Of a stretch of DNA of 34,428 nucleotides, positions 16,363 through 24,772 are shown in pieces. The first letter of the stretch is position 1, and the number at the start of each line of letters is the position of its first letter. Location: contig CAIUAY010000210.1 in the NCBI GenBank assembly GCA_903897335.1, positions 1 to 34,428 on the forward strand, given 5' to 3'. The stretch comes from an uncultured Chromatium sp. (lineage in GTDB: Bacteria; Pseudomonadota; Gammaproteobacteria; Chromatiales; Chromatiaceae). A program made the position numbers and the translations under genes. Under the pieces are notes generated by a model that was given only the letters and a program-made list of their open reading frames with translations, had not been told where the DNA came from and made no database searches.

Positions 16363-17511
16363 GTGTATAACGATTACTACTCCCCGGATGAATGGGAAAA
16401 ATTCATCAGATTTTCCGAGACCAAAGAGACGCCATTTCTGGTCGTGATGCTGGATATCGTCCGGCAGAAATTTGAAGAATTCCGGGCGAGCTTTCCGTAT
16501 GCAAAGATCTATTACGCGATCAAGGCCAATCCAGGTAACGAGGTTCTGGCACTGCTGCGGGATCTTGGCGCTTATTTCGATGTCGCCTCGATCTATGAAC
16601 TCGACAAGCTGCTGGCACTCGATGTGTCACCGGATCGCGTGAGTTTTGGCAATACCATCAAAAAAGCAAAACATATCGGCGAGGCCTACGATAAAGGCGT
16701 CAGGCTCTTTACCACAGACAGTGAGATGGACATCCGTGCGCTTGCCAAAGAAGCGCCCGGATCGCGGGTTTTTTTCCGCATCCTGATGGAAGCCATCACC
16801 TCTGACTGGCCGCTTTCACGTAAATTTGGCTGCCAGCCACGGATGCTGACAGAGCTGGTCTCACTGGCCGCCGATCTCGGTCTGGAACCACATGGCATTT
16901 CATTTCATGTCGGATCGCAGCAGCGCGAAATCTCGGCCTGGGATGCGGCCATCGCCAAGGCAAACTATCTGTTTGAATGGATGGAAGAAGAGCATATCCA
17001 TCTGAAGGCACTGAACATGGGCGGCGGTTTTCCAGCCAATTACATGAATAAAACCAATCCGCTTTCTGTCTATGCGGAAGAAATCAGCCGTTATCTCGGC
17101 CTGCATTTTGGCGATGACGTTCCTGAAATCTATCTTGAGCCAGGACGTGGACTGGTCGGAGAGGCCGGCATTCTGGCAAGCGAAGTGGTTCTAATCGCCA
17201 AGAAATCCAAGACCGACCTGAAACGCTGGGTTTACACGGATGTTGGCAAATTCAACGGGCTAATGGAAACCATTGATGAATCCATTAAATATCCGGCATA
17301 TACGGAGAAGAATGGCGAAACCGGGGATGTGATTCTGGCAGGGCCGACCTGCGACAGCCAGGATATCATGTACGAAGAATTCAAATACCAGCTTCCGTTG
17401 TCACTGGAAGTCGGCGACCGAATTTACTGGTTATCCACGGGTGCGTATACCACAACCTATAGCGCGATTGAATTCAATGGGTTTCCGCCATTGAAGACCT
17501 ACTACCTGTAA
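16363..17511 (+). CDS. Fold-III ornithine/lysine decarboxylase
   Basis: This PLP enzyme of the alanine-racemase fold (ODC/LDC/DAP-decarboxylase family) decarboxylates ornithine (or lysine) to putrescine (or cadaverine). The 382-residue product carries YYAIKANPGN with PLP-Lys54, FGNTIKK, the SFHVGSQQ histidine, NMGGGFPANY, YLEPGRGLVGEAG and the active-site Cys in GPTCDSQD near 330. All are typical of bacterial and eukaryotic-type ODC. The start is GTG at 16363, with AAGAGA just upstream and an in-frame stop at 16345, so no longer form exists. The 122-bp gap upstream is AT-richer and probably holds its promoter. A strong terminator follows. It presumably supplies putrescine to the next two enzymes. 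Confidence 0.9.
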   Translation: MYNDYYSPDEWEKFIRFSETKETPFLVVMLDIVRQKFEEFRASFPYAKIYYAIKANPGNEVLALLRDLGAYFDVASIYELDKLLALDVSPDRVSFGNTIKKAKHIGEAYDKGVRLFTTDSEMDIRALAKEAPGSRVFFRILMEAITSDWPLSRKFGCQPRMLTELVSLAADLGLEPHGISFHVGSQQREISAWDAAIAKANYLFEWMEEEHIHLKALNMGGGFPANYMNKTNPLSVYAEEISRYLGLHFGDDVPEIYLEPGRGLVGEAGILASEVVLIAKKSKTDLKRWVYTDVGKFNGLMETIDESIKYPAYTEKNGETGDVILAGPTCDSQDIMYEEFKYQLPLSLEVGDRIYWLSTGAYTTTYSAIEFNGFPPLKTYYL

Positions 17512-17527
17512 TCTCCGGCAAAGCACC

Positions 17528-17580
17528 CCGGACAGGTTGGCCTGGTCAACAACCAGGCCGCCTGTTCCGGATCATTTTGT
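17528..17580 (+). terminator. Strong intrinsic terminator between convergent polyamine genes
   Basis: CCGGA-CAGG-GGCCTGG pairs with CCAGGCC-CCTG-TCCGG around the loop TCAACAA, giving a long stem (17528-17570) with only a small internal bulge. It is followed by ATCATTTTGTTTT. It ends the decarboxylase transcript. The T-rich side overlaps the last codons of the convergent dehydrogenase gene, whose stop is at 17572-17574. The stem may also act in the other direction, though without a good T-run. Confidence 0.75.
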
Positions 17581-18912
17581 TTTGGGCGCCAGCGCAATCA
17601 TTGGATTTGCTGCTGAAACCGTGACAGTTGCCGTTGATTCCGCCAGTTCCTGCTCCAGCTCTCTCACTGTGCCATCAAAGGATTTCAGGCTTCCTGGCTC
17701 AATCTCCAGGATCTCGGTCGGCAGGCCGATCTGATCAAGTAAAGCAATGAAGGGTTCGGGATCGAGTTCCTCGACATTCACCATTGTTTTTGGATCCCAG
17801 ATGCCCTGGGCAACCAGTAGCGCCGCCGCGACGGGCGGAACGCCAGCGGTATAGCTGATGCCCTGGGACTCGACCTCTTCATAACATTGATGGTGATCCG
17901 ACACCTGATAGATGAAGATTTCACGCTGCTGGCCGTCCTTCCAGCCCTTGACGACGTTGCCGATGCAGGTCTTGCCGGTATAGCCCGGCGCGAGTGTCAT
18001 CGGATCCGGCAACAGCGCCTTGACCACTTTGAGTGGCACGACTTCCTGACCGGTGCTCAATGTCACCGGCAGATGCGACAGCAGTCCGAGTGTGCGCAGA
18101 ACCGTGAAGACGTTGATGTAGTGATCGCCAAAGCCCATCCAGAACCGGATGCTGTTGGCGTCAATATTTTTCGAGAGTGAATGCAGCTCATCATGCCCAT
18201 TCAGATAGATCGGGCAGGAACCCACGACCGGGAAATCGTAGGTGCGCTTGACTGAATGAGTGGGATACTCTTTCCATTGACGGTCGATCCAAGTCCAGAC
18301 CTTGACGAATTCGCGGAAATTGATTTCTGGATCGAAATTCGTGGCGAAATATTTGCCGTGGCTTCCAGCGTTCACGTCCAGGATGTCAATGGTATCAATC
18401 TTGTCGAAATAGCGCTTCGCCGCCAATGCACAATAGGCATTAACGACGCCTGGATCAAATCCAGCGCCCAGAATTACCGTCAATCCCTGTTCAGCGCAGC
18501 GCGCTTTGCGCCTCCATTCGTAATTGGCATACCAGGGCGGGGTTTCACAGACCTTGTCCGGGTCTTCATGGATCGCCGTGTCGATATAGACCGCGCCGGT
18601 TTCAAGACAGGCTTCCAAAATAGACATATTGAGGAATGCCGAGCCGAGATTGATCACAATTTCCGAATTGGTCTCTCGAATCAGCTTCACGGTTTCAGGA
18701 ATGTCGAGCGCATCGAGCTGACGTGAAGAAAACGTTTTTGAAGCATCCTTGAGATGCCCTTTCCGCTTGACGCTGTCGATGATCTGATCGCACTTCGACA
18801 ACGTTCGTGACGCAATACAGATATTACCCAGTCTATCGTTATGCATGGCGGCTTTATGCGCGGCCACATGCGCGACGCCACCCGCGCCAATGATGAGCAC
18901 ATTTTCTTTCAT
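17572..18912 (-). CDS. Carboxynorspermidine/carboxyspermidine dehydrogenase
   Basis: This NADPH-dependent enzyme reductively condenses aspartate semialdehyde with putrescine (or diaminopropane) to carboxyspermidine (or carboxynorspermidine). The 446-residue product begins MKENVLIIGAGGVAHVAAHKAA, a Rossmann GxGGxA site. It continues with the saccharopine-dehydrogenase-family pattern: NICIASRTLSKCDQI, EIVINLGSAFLNMSILEACLETGAVYIDTA and ILGAGFDPGVVNAYCALAAK. The family has about 400 residues; here roughly 40 extra residues form a Glu-rich then Ala/Val-rich tail. ATG 18912 is the only family-like start. The frame stays open for 141 codons upstream, but that stretch is the noncoding element. The start lies directly at the element edge, with no clear ribosome site. 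Confidence 0.92.
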   Translation of the reverse strand: MKENVLIIGAGGVAHVAAHKAAMHNDRLGNICIASRTLSKCDQIIDSVKRKGHLKDASKTFSSRQLDALDIPETVKLIRETNSEIVINLGSAFLNMSILEACLETGAVYIDTAIHEDPDKVCETPPWYANYEWRRKARCAEQGLTVILGAGFDPGVVNAYCALAAKRYFDKIDTIDILDVNAGSHGKYFATNFDPEINFREFVKVWTWIDRQWKEYPTHSVKRTYDFPVVGSCPIYLNGHDELHSLSKNIDANSIRFWMGFGDHYINVFTVLRTLGLLSHLPVTLSTGQEVVPLKVVKALLPDPMTLAPGYTGKTCIGNVVKGWKDGQQREIFIYQVSDHHQCYEEVESQGISYTAGVPPVAAALLVAQGIWDPKTMVNVEELDPEPFIALLDQIGLPTEILEIEPGSLKSFDGTVRELEQELAESTATVTVSAANPMIALAPKTK

Positions 18913-19380
18913 CAGTCTTGCGCGAGAAACCCCGTCCTTCAGGGCGGGGAGGCAGAGCGCACGGCGCGAAGCGTCGTGAAGCCGCTGATCTCGCATCCTC
19001 CGTCTCAGTTTGGTTGATGACGTGTGACCGCAACCATGCAGCCACCGTGAATGGGTGCAGGCTTTCCACCTGCCGGGTCGTGAGACTCTGCGCTGACGCG
19101 CCTGGTGACGGTGCCACGTCTCACGACGTGACACGCTCCCCTCGACCAGGTTATCCGTGGGTTTTCGCACCCTTTCGGGTCTATCCCTAGAAGTGGCACT
19201 GGCTTCGTACCCCTTACGCCTGTTTAACCACCTGCCGCAGGTCTGGAACTGAGGAAGCATTCCAGAGTGCCGATCACACCGGCTGACGCCGGATTCCACA
19301 GTCACGTCGCTCCTTACAGGGCGTGGTCTGGTCAACTCCGGAACTTGCTCTTACAAGTTCCCGCCTTCAGGCGGGGTAGT
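18913..19380 (-). mobile_element. Noncoding IS200/IS605-ISC-type remnant (palindrome-bounded)
   Basis: This 468-bp stretch between two same-strand genes has no plausible protein. It is bounded by two hairpins in the same orientation with identical TTCA loops: 18930-18949 (CCCCGTCC/GGGCGGGG, one GU pair) and 19360-19375 (CCCGCC/GGCGGG). Such subterminal palindromes mark IS200/IS605-superfamily ends, including IscB-carrying ISC elements. No TnpA, TnpB or IscB coding sequence is present, so it can only move if helped in trans. On the minus strand, the left end would be at about 19380 and the right end beside ATGA at 18912. That ATGA is the start codon of the next gene. Exact ends are inferred. 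Confidence 0.6.
18925..19380 (-). ncRNA. Orphan omega-RNA (HEARO-like) candidate
   Basis: The element holds a dense set of stems: 19341-19347 with 19354-19360 (GAACTTG/CAAGTTC), 19279-19283 with 19288-19292 (CCGGC/GCCGG), 19230-19234 with 19238-19242, 19169-19172 with 19177-19180 (ACCC/GGGT), 19111-19120 with 19125-19134 (nine pairs, one mismatch) and 19057-19061 with 19069-19073. Omega-RNAs of IscB (first described as HEARO RNAs) are long multi-stem transcripts at the left end of such elements, with the guide taken from flanking DNA at their 5' end. The sequence looks like HEARO examples to me from memory. Without an Rfam/Infernal search, family and exact limits remain inferred. No nuclease gene is nearby. 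Confidence 0.5.
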
Positions 19381-19399
19381 TGACTGCTATTTTTCTCAC

Positions 19400-20506
19400 T
19401 CAGGAAAGACTGTATTTGAAATCACGGTAACCAAACTTCCGAACCACGTCCAGGGTTCCATCGAGTCGGCGCACGACGATTGATGGCATGGGAACGCCAT
19501 TGAACCAGTTGGTCTTAACCATCGTGTAGCCCCCAGCGTCCGCAAAGCGGACTTCGCTACCGATCTGTAACGGCGCATCCAGATCATACTCGCCGAATAT
19601 GTCACCCGCGAGACAGGTGCGACCGGCAACCATCATCCGATGCGATCCAGATTCCGGGACGGTCATTCCAGGATGCGTGTGATAGATCAGATGATCGAGA
19701 CAATGCGCTTCAACAGAAGCGTCGACAATTGCGATCTCGATTTCATTGTGCACGACATCAAGCACGGTCGTGACCAGCTCGGTGGAATGCGTGACCACCG
19801 CTTCGCCAGGCTCCAGATAGATCTGAATGCCAAACTGTTCGCTGAACTGTTTCAGTCTTTCACAGAAACGCTCAAGCGGATAGCCCGCCTGGGTAAATGC
19901 CAGGCCACCGCCAAGGCTGACCCATTCCATTTTTTCAAGGATTGAACCATATTGATTTCCGATGCTATCGAGAGCCGTACAAAGACTGTCAATATCATTG
20001 TTTTCGCAGTTAAAATGGAACATCAGCCCAGTTAATAGAGGGGCGATTTCAATCACGCTGATGTGATCAACAACGCCAAGCCGTGAATATTTTCTAGCGG
20101 GATCAGCAAGATCAAAATGTGAATAGCTGATTCCAGGGTTAATGCGTAATCCAATATTCATTTCACGAATATCGTCATAATACATTTTAAACTGAGAGAC
20201 TGAATTAAAAATGATCTTGTCGGCAAATTTCCTGAGTATCCTGATGTCTTTTCTGGAAAATCCGACGCTGTAGGCATGGACTTCCTTTCCAAATTTTTCA
20301 GCACCCAGCCTGGCTTCAAACAACGAACTGCTAGTGGTTCCATCCATATATTGCCGCATCAGATCAAATACGCACCAGGCTGAAAAGCATTTCAGCGCAA
20401 GCACCGATTTCGCTCCAGAGATTTCTCGGATCTGTTGGATGATCTCAAGATTTTTCTGGAGTTGATGCTCATCAATTAAATAATAAGGCGTCGCCAGCTT
20501 TTTCAT
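19400..20506 (-). CDS. nspC: Carboxynorspermidine/carboxyspermidine decarboxylase
   Basis: This PLP enzyme removes the carboxyl group from carboxynorspermidine or carboxyspermidine to give norspermidine or spermidine. The 368-residue product has LALKCFSAW with PLP-Lys39, the MDGTTSSSLFEARLG segment typical of NspC, LMFHFNCENND, WVSLGGGLAF, YLEPGEAVV and the active-site Cys in GRTCLAGDIFGEYD. Length matches the family (about 370-380). The N-terminal third (about 20000-20500) is clearly more AT-rich than neighbouring genes. ATG 20506 is the natural start. With the downstream dehydrogenase and the fold-III decarboxylase it completes the alternative spermidine route without S-adenosylmethionine decarboxylase. 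The mobile remnant separates it from the dehydrogenase gene. Confidence 0.93.
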   Translation of the reverse strand: MKKLATPYYLIDEHQLQKNLEIIQQIREISGAKSVLALKCFSAWCVFDLMRQYMDGTTSSSLFEARLGAEKFGKEVHAYSVGFSRKDIRILRKFADKIIFNSVSQFKMYYDDIREMNIGLRINPGISYSHFDLADPARKYSRLGVVDHISVIEIAPLLTGLMFHFNCENNDIDSLCTALDSIGNQYGSILEKMEWVSLGGGLAFTQAGYPLERFCERLKQFSEQFGIQIYLEPGEAVVTHSTELVTTVLDVVHNEIEIAIVDASVEAHCLDHLIYHTHPGMTVPESGSHRMMVAGRTCLAGDIFGEYDLDAPLQIGSEVRFADAGGYTMVKTNWFNGVPMPSIVVRRLDGTLDVVRKFGYRDFKYSLS

Positions 20507-20540
20507 GCGTCGATCATTCCATTAAAGGTGATGAATCCAG

Positions 20541-21548
20541 TTAACTTCCAGACGGGCGAGCCTCGCCAGTTCCCGTCACGGCAAGTCGCAGGCCATCACG
20601 GATCGCCATGGCCTCCGTGTTGGTACAGACCAGGCTGGCGGTGAGCAGATTTTTGCATTCCAGATCCAGATACAAACGCACAGGCTCCTGCGCGTTCTTC
20701 TGGAGCCAGACGAGCGTCAGTAGACGTTCTTCGCGTGCGTCCCGGGAAATGGCGATCAACAGCCCCTGGCCAAGAATTTCATCCTGTGCATGGGTCTGGG
20801 TGCGCACATAGCTCAGCGCCTTCTCCCAGTCTTGATTACACGCGATGCTGTTGGTGCAGCTCACGAGATTGCCTAACTGTGGTTCCAGGGTAAGTTGCGG
20901 ATCGGGTTCCGGGAGCTTTTTGAGCGTCCTGTAGCGCGCCATGACCTCCTCAAATTCAGCACGGATCTCGGCTTTGCGGAATTCCTGATCCAGAATCGTG
21001 GCATAACCTGAGCGGATTAGACGCACGGCATCGGCGATGTCCGCCTGAATTGGCGCATCCAGTGGTTTATCCGTGCGTTTGAGCTCAGCGGATTTTTGAT
21101 GTAGCTCACGCAGCCGTCGCAGCTCACGACGCACCCGGTCGCGGATCACCTGACAGAGCGCTTCGACCGCCGCAACCTTTCCATCTCTGGCGAGGCGAAT
21201 ATCATCCATGGAACGAAAACGCGCCAGAATCTGCTGATTGGCCAGATTTTCCTGCTCAAGACGCTGAGCCGCTTGCAGTTTCGCCTGTTCCGCTGCGCTG
21301 GCTTCCTGAGAGCCGTCTTCGGTAGATGCCGGTTCGACAACTTCTGTTTGCAACCCTTCCTGATTAAGTTTGGCATGACCCTTTGCCGCCTGAGCTGGTG
21401 GAATCTGATCGGAATAATGCACTGTTCCTGCATCATCGACCCAGCGATACATTCGTGTCTCGGCGGAGCCAACGCGCATCCACCAACCAAACAGGCACAG
21501 CACACCGAGCATCACGGCAATCCGCCATGAGAACCGGCGAGCGTCCAT
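20541..21548 (-). CDS. Secreted or membrane-anchored DUF4124-domain protein
   Basis: The 335-residue product begins with a signal-like segment (RFSWRIAVMLGVLCLFGWWMRVGSA). Next comes a DUF4124 motif, RMYRWVDDAGTVHYSDQIPP, common in gammaproteobacterial envelope proteins. A long Glu/Gln/Ala-rich helical region, probably coiled coil (about 60-180), follows. The C-terminal domain has four Cys (VSCTNSIACNQDW and LDLECKNLLTASLVCTN) that may form disulfides in the periplasm. The domain's biochemical role is unknown. ATG 21548 starts just after the pyrE stop; ATG 21560 would overlap pyrE by 11 bp. Tight spacing suggests co-transcription with pyrE. Confidence 0.8.
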   Translation of the reverse strand: MDARRFSWRIAVMLGVLCLFGWWMRVGSAETRMYRWVDDAGTVHYSDQIPPAQAAKGHAKLNQEGLQTEVVEPASTEDGSQEASAAEQAKLQAAQRLEQENLANQQILARFRSMDDIRLARDGKVAAVEALCQVIRDRVRRELRRLRELHQKSAELKRTDKPLDAPIQADIADAVRLIRSGYATILDQEFRKAEIRAEFEEVMARYRTLKKLPEPDPQLTLEPQLGNLVSCTNSIACNQDWEKALSYVRTQTHAQDEILGQGLLIAISRDAREERLLTLVWLQKNAQEPVRLYLDLECKNLLTASLVCTNTEAMAIRDGLRLAVTGTGEARPSGS

Positions 21549-21549
21549 G

Positions 21550-22191
21550 TCACACGCCATATTTGAGCCGGTAATCGCGCATGGATTTGGCGCATCCGCG
21601 GGCGTTTGGCTGCTCCTCCAGGTAGGCGATCAGGTCAGTTAGAGTCAGGATGCAGAACACCGGAAGCTGAAAGGTCGTGCGCACCTCTTCGACGGCAGAC
21701 TGTGCTCCTTGCCCGCGTTCCTGACGATCCAGCGCGATCACCACGCCAGCCGGTTGCGCACCTGCCGCGCGGATCATCCCGACGGACTCGCGCACCGACG
21801 TTCCCGCTGTGATGACATCGTCGATGATCAGGACGCGCCCCGCGAGCGAGCTGCCGACGATCAGTCCTCCTTCGCCGTGATCTTTGACCTCCTTGCGATT
21901 AAAGGCATAGGGCGTCTCCAGGCCATGTGCAGTCGCCAGCGCCACGCTGGTGGCGGCTGCCAGCGGAATACCTTTGTAGGCCGGCCCAAACAGCACCTCG
22001 AACGTCAGCCCTGAAGCGCGGATGCAGTGGGCATAGGCGCTGGCGAGTCGAGCCAGTCGGGCGCCGGTATTAAAGCATCCGGCATTAAAAAAATAAGGAC
22101 TCTGGCGACCCGATTTCAGGGTGAAATCGCCAAACCTTAAAGCATCGATCTCGATGGCAAAGCGGAGAAAGGCGCGTTGGTAATCCTGCAT
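21550..22191 (-). CDS. pyrE: Orotate phosphoribosyltransferase
   Basis: PyrE joins orotate to PRPP to give OMP in pyrimidine synthesis. The 213-residue product matches E. coli PyrE (213). It shows [43 protein letters not shown] (the Lys/His flexible loop) and the PRPP-binding signature [15 protein letters not shown]. The end, [16 protein letters not shown], resembles the family C-terminus. A second Met one codon upstream (22194) is an equal start. It lies between the permease and DUF4124 genes on the same strand; the usual partner rph is not in the window. Confidence 0.97.
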   Translation of the reverse strand: MQDYQRAFLRFAIEIDALRFGDFTLKSGRQSPYFFNAGCFNTGARLARLASAYAHCIRASGLTFEVLFGPAYKGIPLAAATSVALATAHGLETPYAFNRKEVKDHGEGGLIVGSSLAGRVLIIDDVITAGTSVRESVGMIRAAGAQPAGVVIALDRQERGQGAQSAVEEVRTTFQLPVFCILTLTDLIAYLEEQPNARGCAKSMRDYRLKYGV

Positions 22192-22248
22192 CAAGATCCC
22201 CTTGTGCGTTGACAGAATGCAATGACGGTGATGGGTTCGTCAGCGGGC

Positions 22249-24738
22249 TTACCCGGCCTGTCTGATCGTCTGTAACGGCGGTCGGATGAACAACGGATAG
22301 GTGGCGAGCGTCCCCGCCAGTCCGATCAACAGCCCTGAACCGAAGACGCCGATCAGCCACAGCATTGGATTGAAGCTGAATTCCAGACCAAACACCTGCT
22401 CGGCCAGCAGCCAGCCGGTGGCCTCGGCAAACACCGACGCCAACAGTCCCGCCAGCAGACCGGCGGCAGTGAACTCGACGGCGAGACTTCCCAGCAGCGC
22501 CCCGCGCCCGGCACCCAGTGTGCGCAGGATGCCATGTTCAACCCGCCGCTCCTCCAGACTGGCCTGAATTCCGGCATACATCACCAGCAGACCGGCGACC
22601 AGCGTGAACAGAAAGACATATTCCACCGCGAGTACGCCCCGATCAATCACCTGGTGCACCTGTTTGAGGATGGCATCAACGTTCAGCACGGTCACGCTTG
22701 GAAAGCGTCGCGCCAGTTCGGGAACCCATTCCTCGCGGTCTGTGGACAGATAAAAGCTGGTGATGAAGGTTGCCGCTTCGCCGCTCAGCAGTACAGGCGA
22801 GGCGGTCACGAAAAAGTTGACGTTGAAACTGTCCCAGCGCACTTCGCGCAGACTGGTGACGGAGCCACTCACTTCGTGGCCTGAGACCCAGAATGCCAGC
22901 TCGTCGCCGAGTTTGATGCCGAGCGTCCTGGCAATTCCCTGTTCAACCGAGAATTGTGGCGAGGCAGCCGCATCCATCCACCAGGTTCCAGCAACCAGTC
23001 GGTTGTCCGGCTGGGGTTTATCGCCATAACTCAGATTGAATTCACGGCTCGCAAGCTGTTCGGCGCGTGGATTGTCGTAATCGGATGGTTTGACCGTGCG
23101 CTGATTGATGCGCAGCAGTCGGCCACGGATCATGGGATAGAGTTTGGTAGTCTGAATCCCTGATTCACTCAGGAACTGCTCAAGTGGCGCGACGTCCTGA
23201 GGCTGGATATTGATCAGAAACTGATTCGGTGCATTTGCTGGCAGACTGCCCTGCCAGCTTCGCAACAGATCGACGCGCACGACGGCAAGCAGCAGCAAGG
23301 CCAGAATGCCAATCCCTAAACCGGCGATCTGCAAGACTGCACTGCCCGGACGCCGCGCCAGCCCAGCCAGTCCAAGCCGCCAGACGCCACGGGCGCGACC
23401 CGCCAGGCCACCGGCAAGCCGCACCAGCGCCAGCACGATGAGGATCAGGCTTGCCAGCGCACCGAAAACGCCAGCCAGCAGCTTCCAGGCCAGGGCAAAA
23501 TCATTGGCCTGCCAGATGATCAGCAGGCCCAGCGCCAGTCCGGCTGCTGCCAGCGTCAGTGCCGTAGAAGCGCGTGGTGTGCCCAGATCACGTCGCAGCG
23601 CCCGTAACGGCGGCACACGAGCCAGTTGCGCCAACGGCGGGAGCGCGAATCCAAGCAGCGTGATCATGCCGGTGGCCACGCCGACGGCGACCGGCATCAG
23701 CGATGGCGCGGGCAAATCCAGCGGGAACCAGTCCGCCAGCGCCACCACCAGAGCGAGTGAACCAATCCAACCAAGCAGACAGCCCAACAGACTGGCAAGC
23801 AGACCGAACAGCACCAGCCGCAGCACGAACATCCGCATCAGCAGATGACGTGGCGCGCCCAGACAGCGCATCACGGCCACGGCGTCGATCTGTCGCTCGA
23901 CCAGCCGATGACTGGCCAGCGCAATAGCTGCGCCAGCAACCAGCAGCGTGACCAACGTCGCCAGATGCAGGAAGCGCGAGGCGCGATCCACGGCAGCGGC
24001 AAATTCTGGCCGCGCATCGTGGGCATCTTTGAGCGCGGCATTGGGCGACAGACGCGGTTCAACCCAGCGTCTAAAGTCGGAGATCGCTTGGTGATCGCCC
24101 GCAAGCAACAGCCGATAGGTGGCGCGACTGGCCGGGCTGATCAGTCCGGTGGATTCCAGATCGGCATGGTTCATCAGGGCGTGCGGTGCCAGATTGAAGA
24201 AATTGCCACCGGCATCGGGTTCATGACTGAGGATAGCCGTGATGCGCAGGTGTGTTTCGCCAACCCCGATCATGGCGCCAAGCTCAATGCCGAGGAGCCG
24301 CAGCAGGCGCGATTCGACCCAGATCTCGCCTCGTGGCGGGCCGCCAGAGACGGCGCGTTCCGGGCGGTCGAAACCGTCACGCAGACGCAGTTGACCGCGC
24401 AGCGGATAGGCGGGATCAGTAGCCTTGATCTGCGCCAGTTGGGAAGTCTGGGTGGCAATCATCATGCTACGGAATTCGAGCAGACGTGCGCTGATCAGTC
24501 CACGGCTTCTGGCCTCAGACTGAAGGCTATCAGCCAGCGGCGAGGATGACTCGATGACCAGATCAGCGGTGATCAGCTCAGTGCCTGACAGCGCCATACC
24601 GGCGGCGACGCGATCTGTAAAAAAACCCACAGCCGTGATCGCCGCCACGGTCAGGATCACCGCCACCGCCAGCAGATAAAGTTCACCACTGCGCCAATCC
24701 CGGTGCAGCAGACGGAGCGCAAGACGCCAGGTATTCAT
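22249..24738 (-). CDS. FtsX/MacB-like ABC transporter permease (YbbP type)
   Basis: The 829-residue product begins MNTWRLALRLLHRDWRSGELYLL and has about ten membrane helices. It contains two FtsX-type permease domains (about 250-375 and 705-829) with periplasmic regions after the first and sixth helices. It is the large YbbP-like permease, usually paired with a YbbA-type ATPase and often a TesA esterase, and thought to move or extract lipids or lipoproteins. No ATPase gene is present within the window, so the partner must lie elsewhere. ATG 24738 is chosen because the longer frame to 24966 runs antisense-like across the end of the next gene and lacks membrane-protein character. Confidence 0.88.
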   Translation of the reverse strand: MNTWRLALRLLHRDWRSGELYLLAVAVILTVAAITAVGFFTDRVAAGMALSGTELITADLVIESSSPLADSLQSEARSRGLISARLLEFRSMMIATQTSQLAQIKATDPAYPLRGQLRLRDGFDRPERAVSGGPPRGEIWVESRLLRLLGIELGAMIGVGETHLRITAILSHEPDAGGNFFNLAPHALMNHADLESTGLISPASRATYRLLLAGDHQAISDFRRWVEPRLSPNAALKDAHDARPEFAAAVDRASRFLHLATLVTLLVAGAAIALASHRLVERQIDAVAVMRCLGAPRHLLMRMFVLRLVLFGLLASLLGCLLGWIGSLALVVALADWFPLDLPAPSLMPVAVGVATGMITLLGFALPPLAQLARVPPLRALRRDLGTPRASTALTLAAAGLALGLLIIWQANDFALAWKLLAGVFGALASLILIVLALVRLAGGLAGRARGVWRLGLAGLARRPGSAVLQIAGLGIGILALLLLAVVRVDLLRSWQGSLPANAPNQFLINIQPQDVAPLEQFLSESGIQTTKLYPMIRGRLLRINQRTVKPSDYDNPRAEQLASREFNLSYGDKPQPDNRLVAGTWWMDAAASPQFSVEQGIARTLGIKLGDELAFWVSGHEVSGSVTSLREVRWDSFNVNFFVTASPVLLSGEAATFITSFYLSTDREEWVPELARRFPSVTVLNVDAILKQVHQVIDRGVLAVEYVFLFTLVAGLLVMYAGIQASLEERRVEHGILRTLGAGRGALLGSLAVEFTAAGLLAGLLASVFAEATGWLLAEQVFGLEFSFNPMLWLIGVFGSGLLIGLAGTLATYPLFIRPPLQTIRQAG

Positions 24739-24772
24739 GTCACATGTCCGGTTGGGGTAGATCAGGCGTACG

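Noticed and set aside
18913-19335. Open minus-strand frame extending the dehydrogenase to 587 residues
   Set aside because: The added 141 residues are Arg/His-rich, unrelated to the family, and encoded by the hairpin-rich noncoding element. The family N-terminus (MKENVLIIGAGG) starts at 18912.
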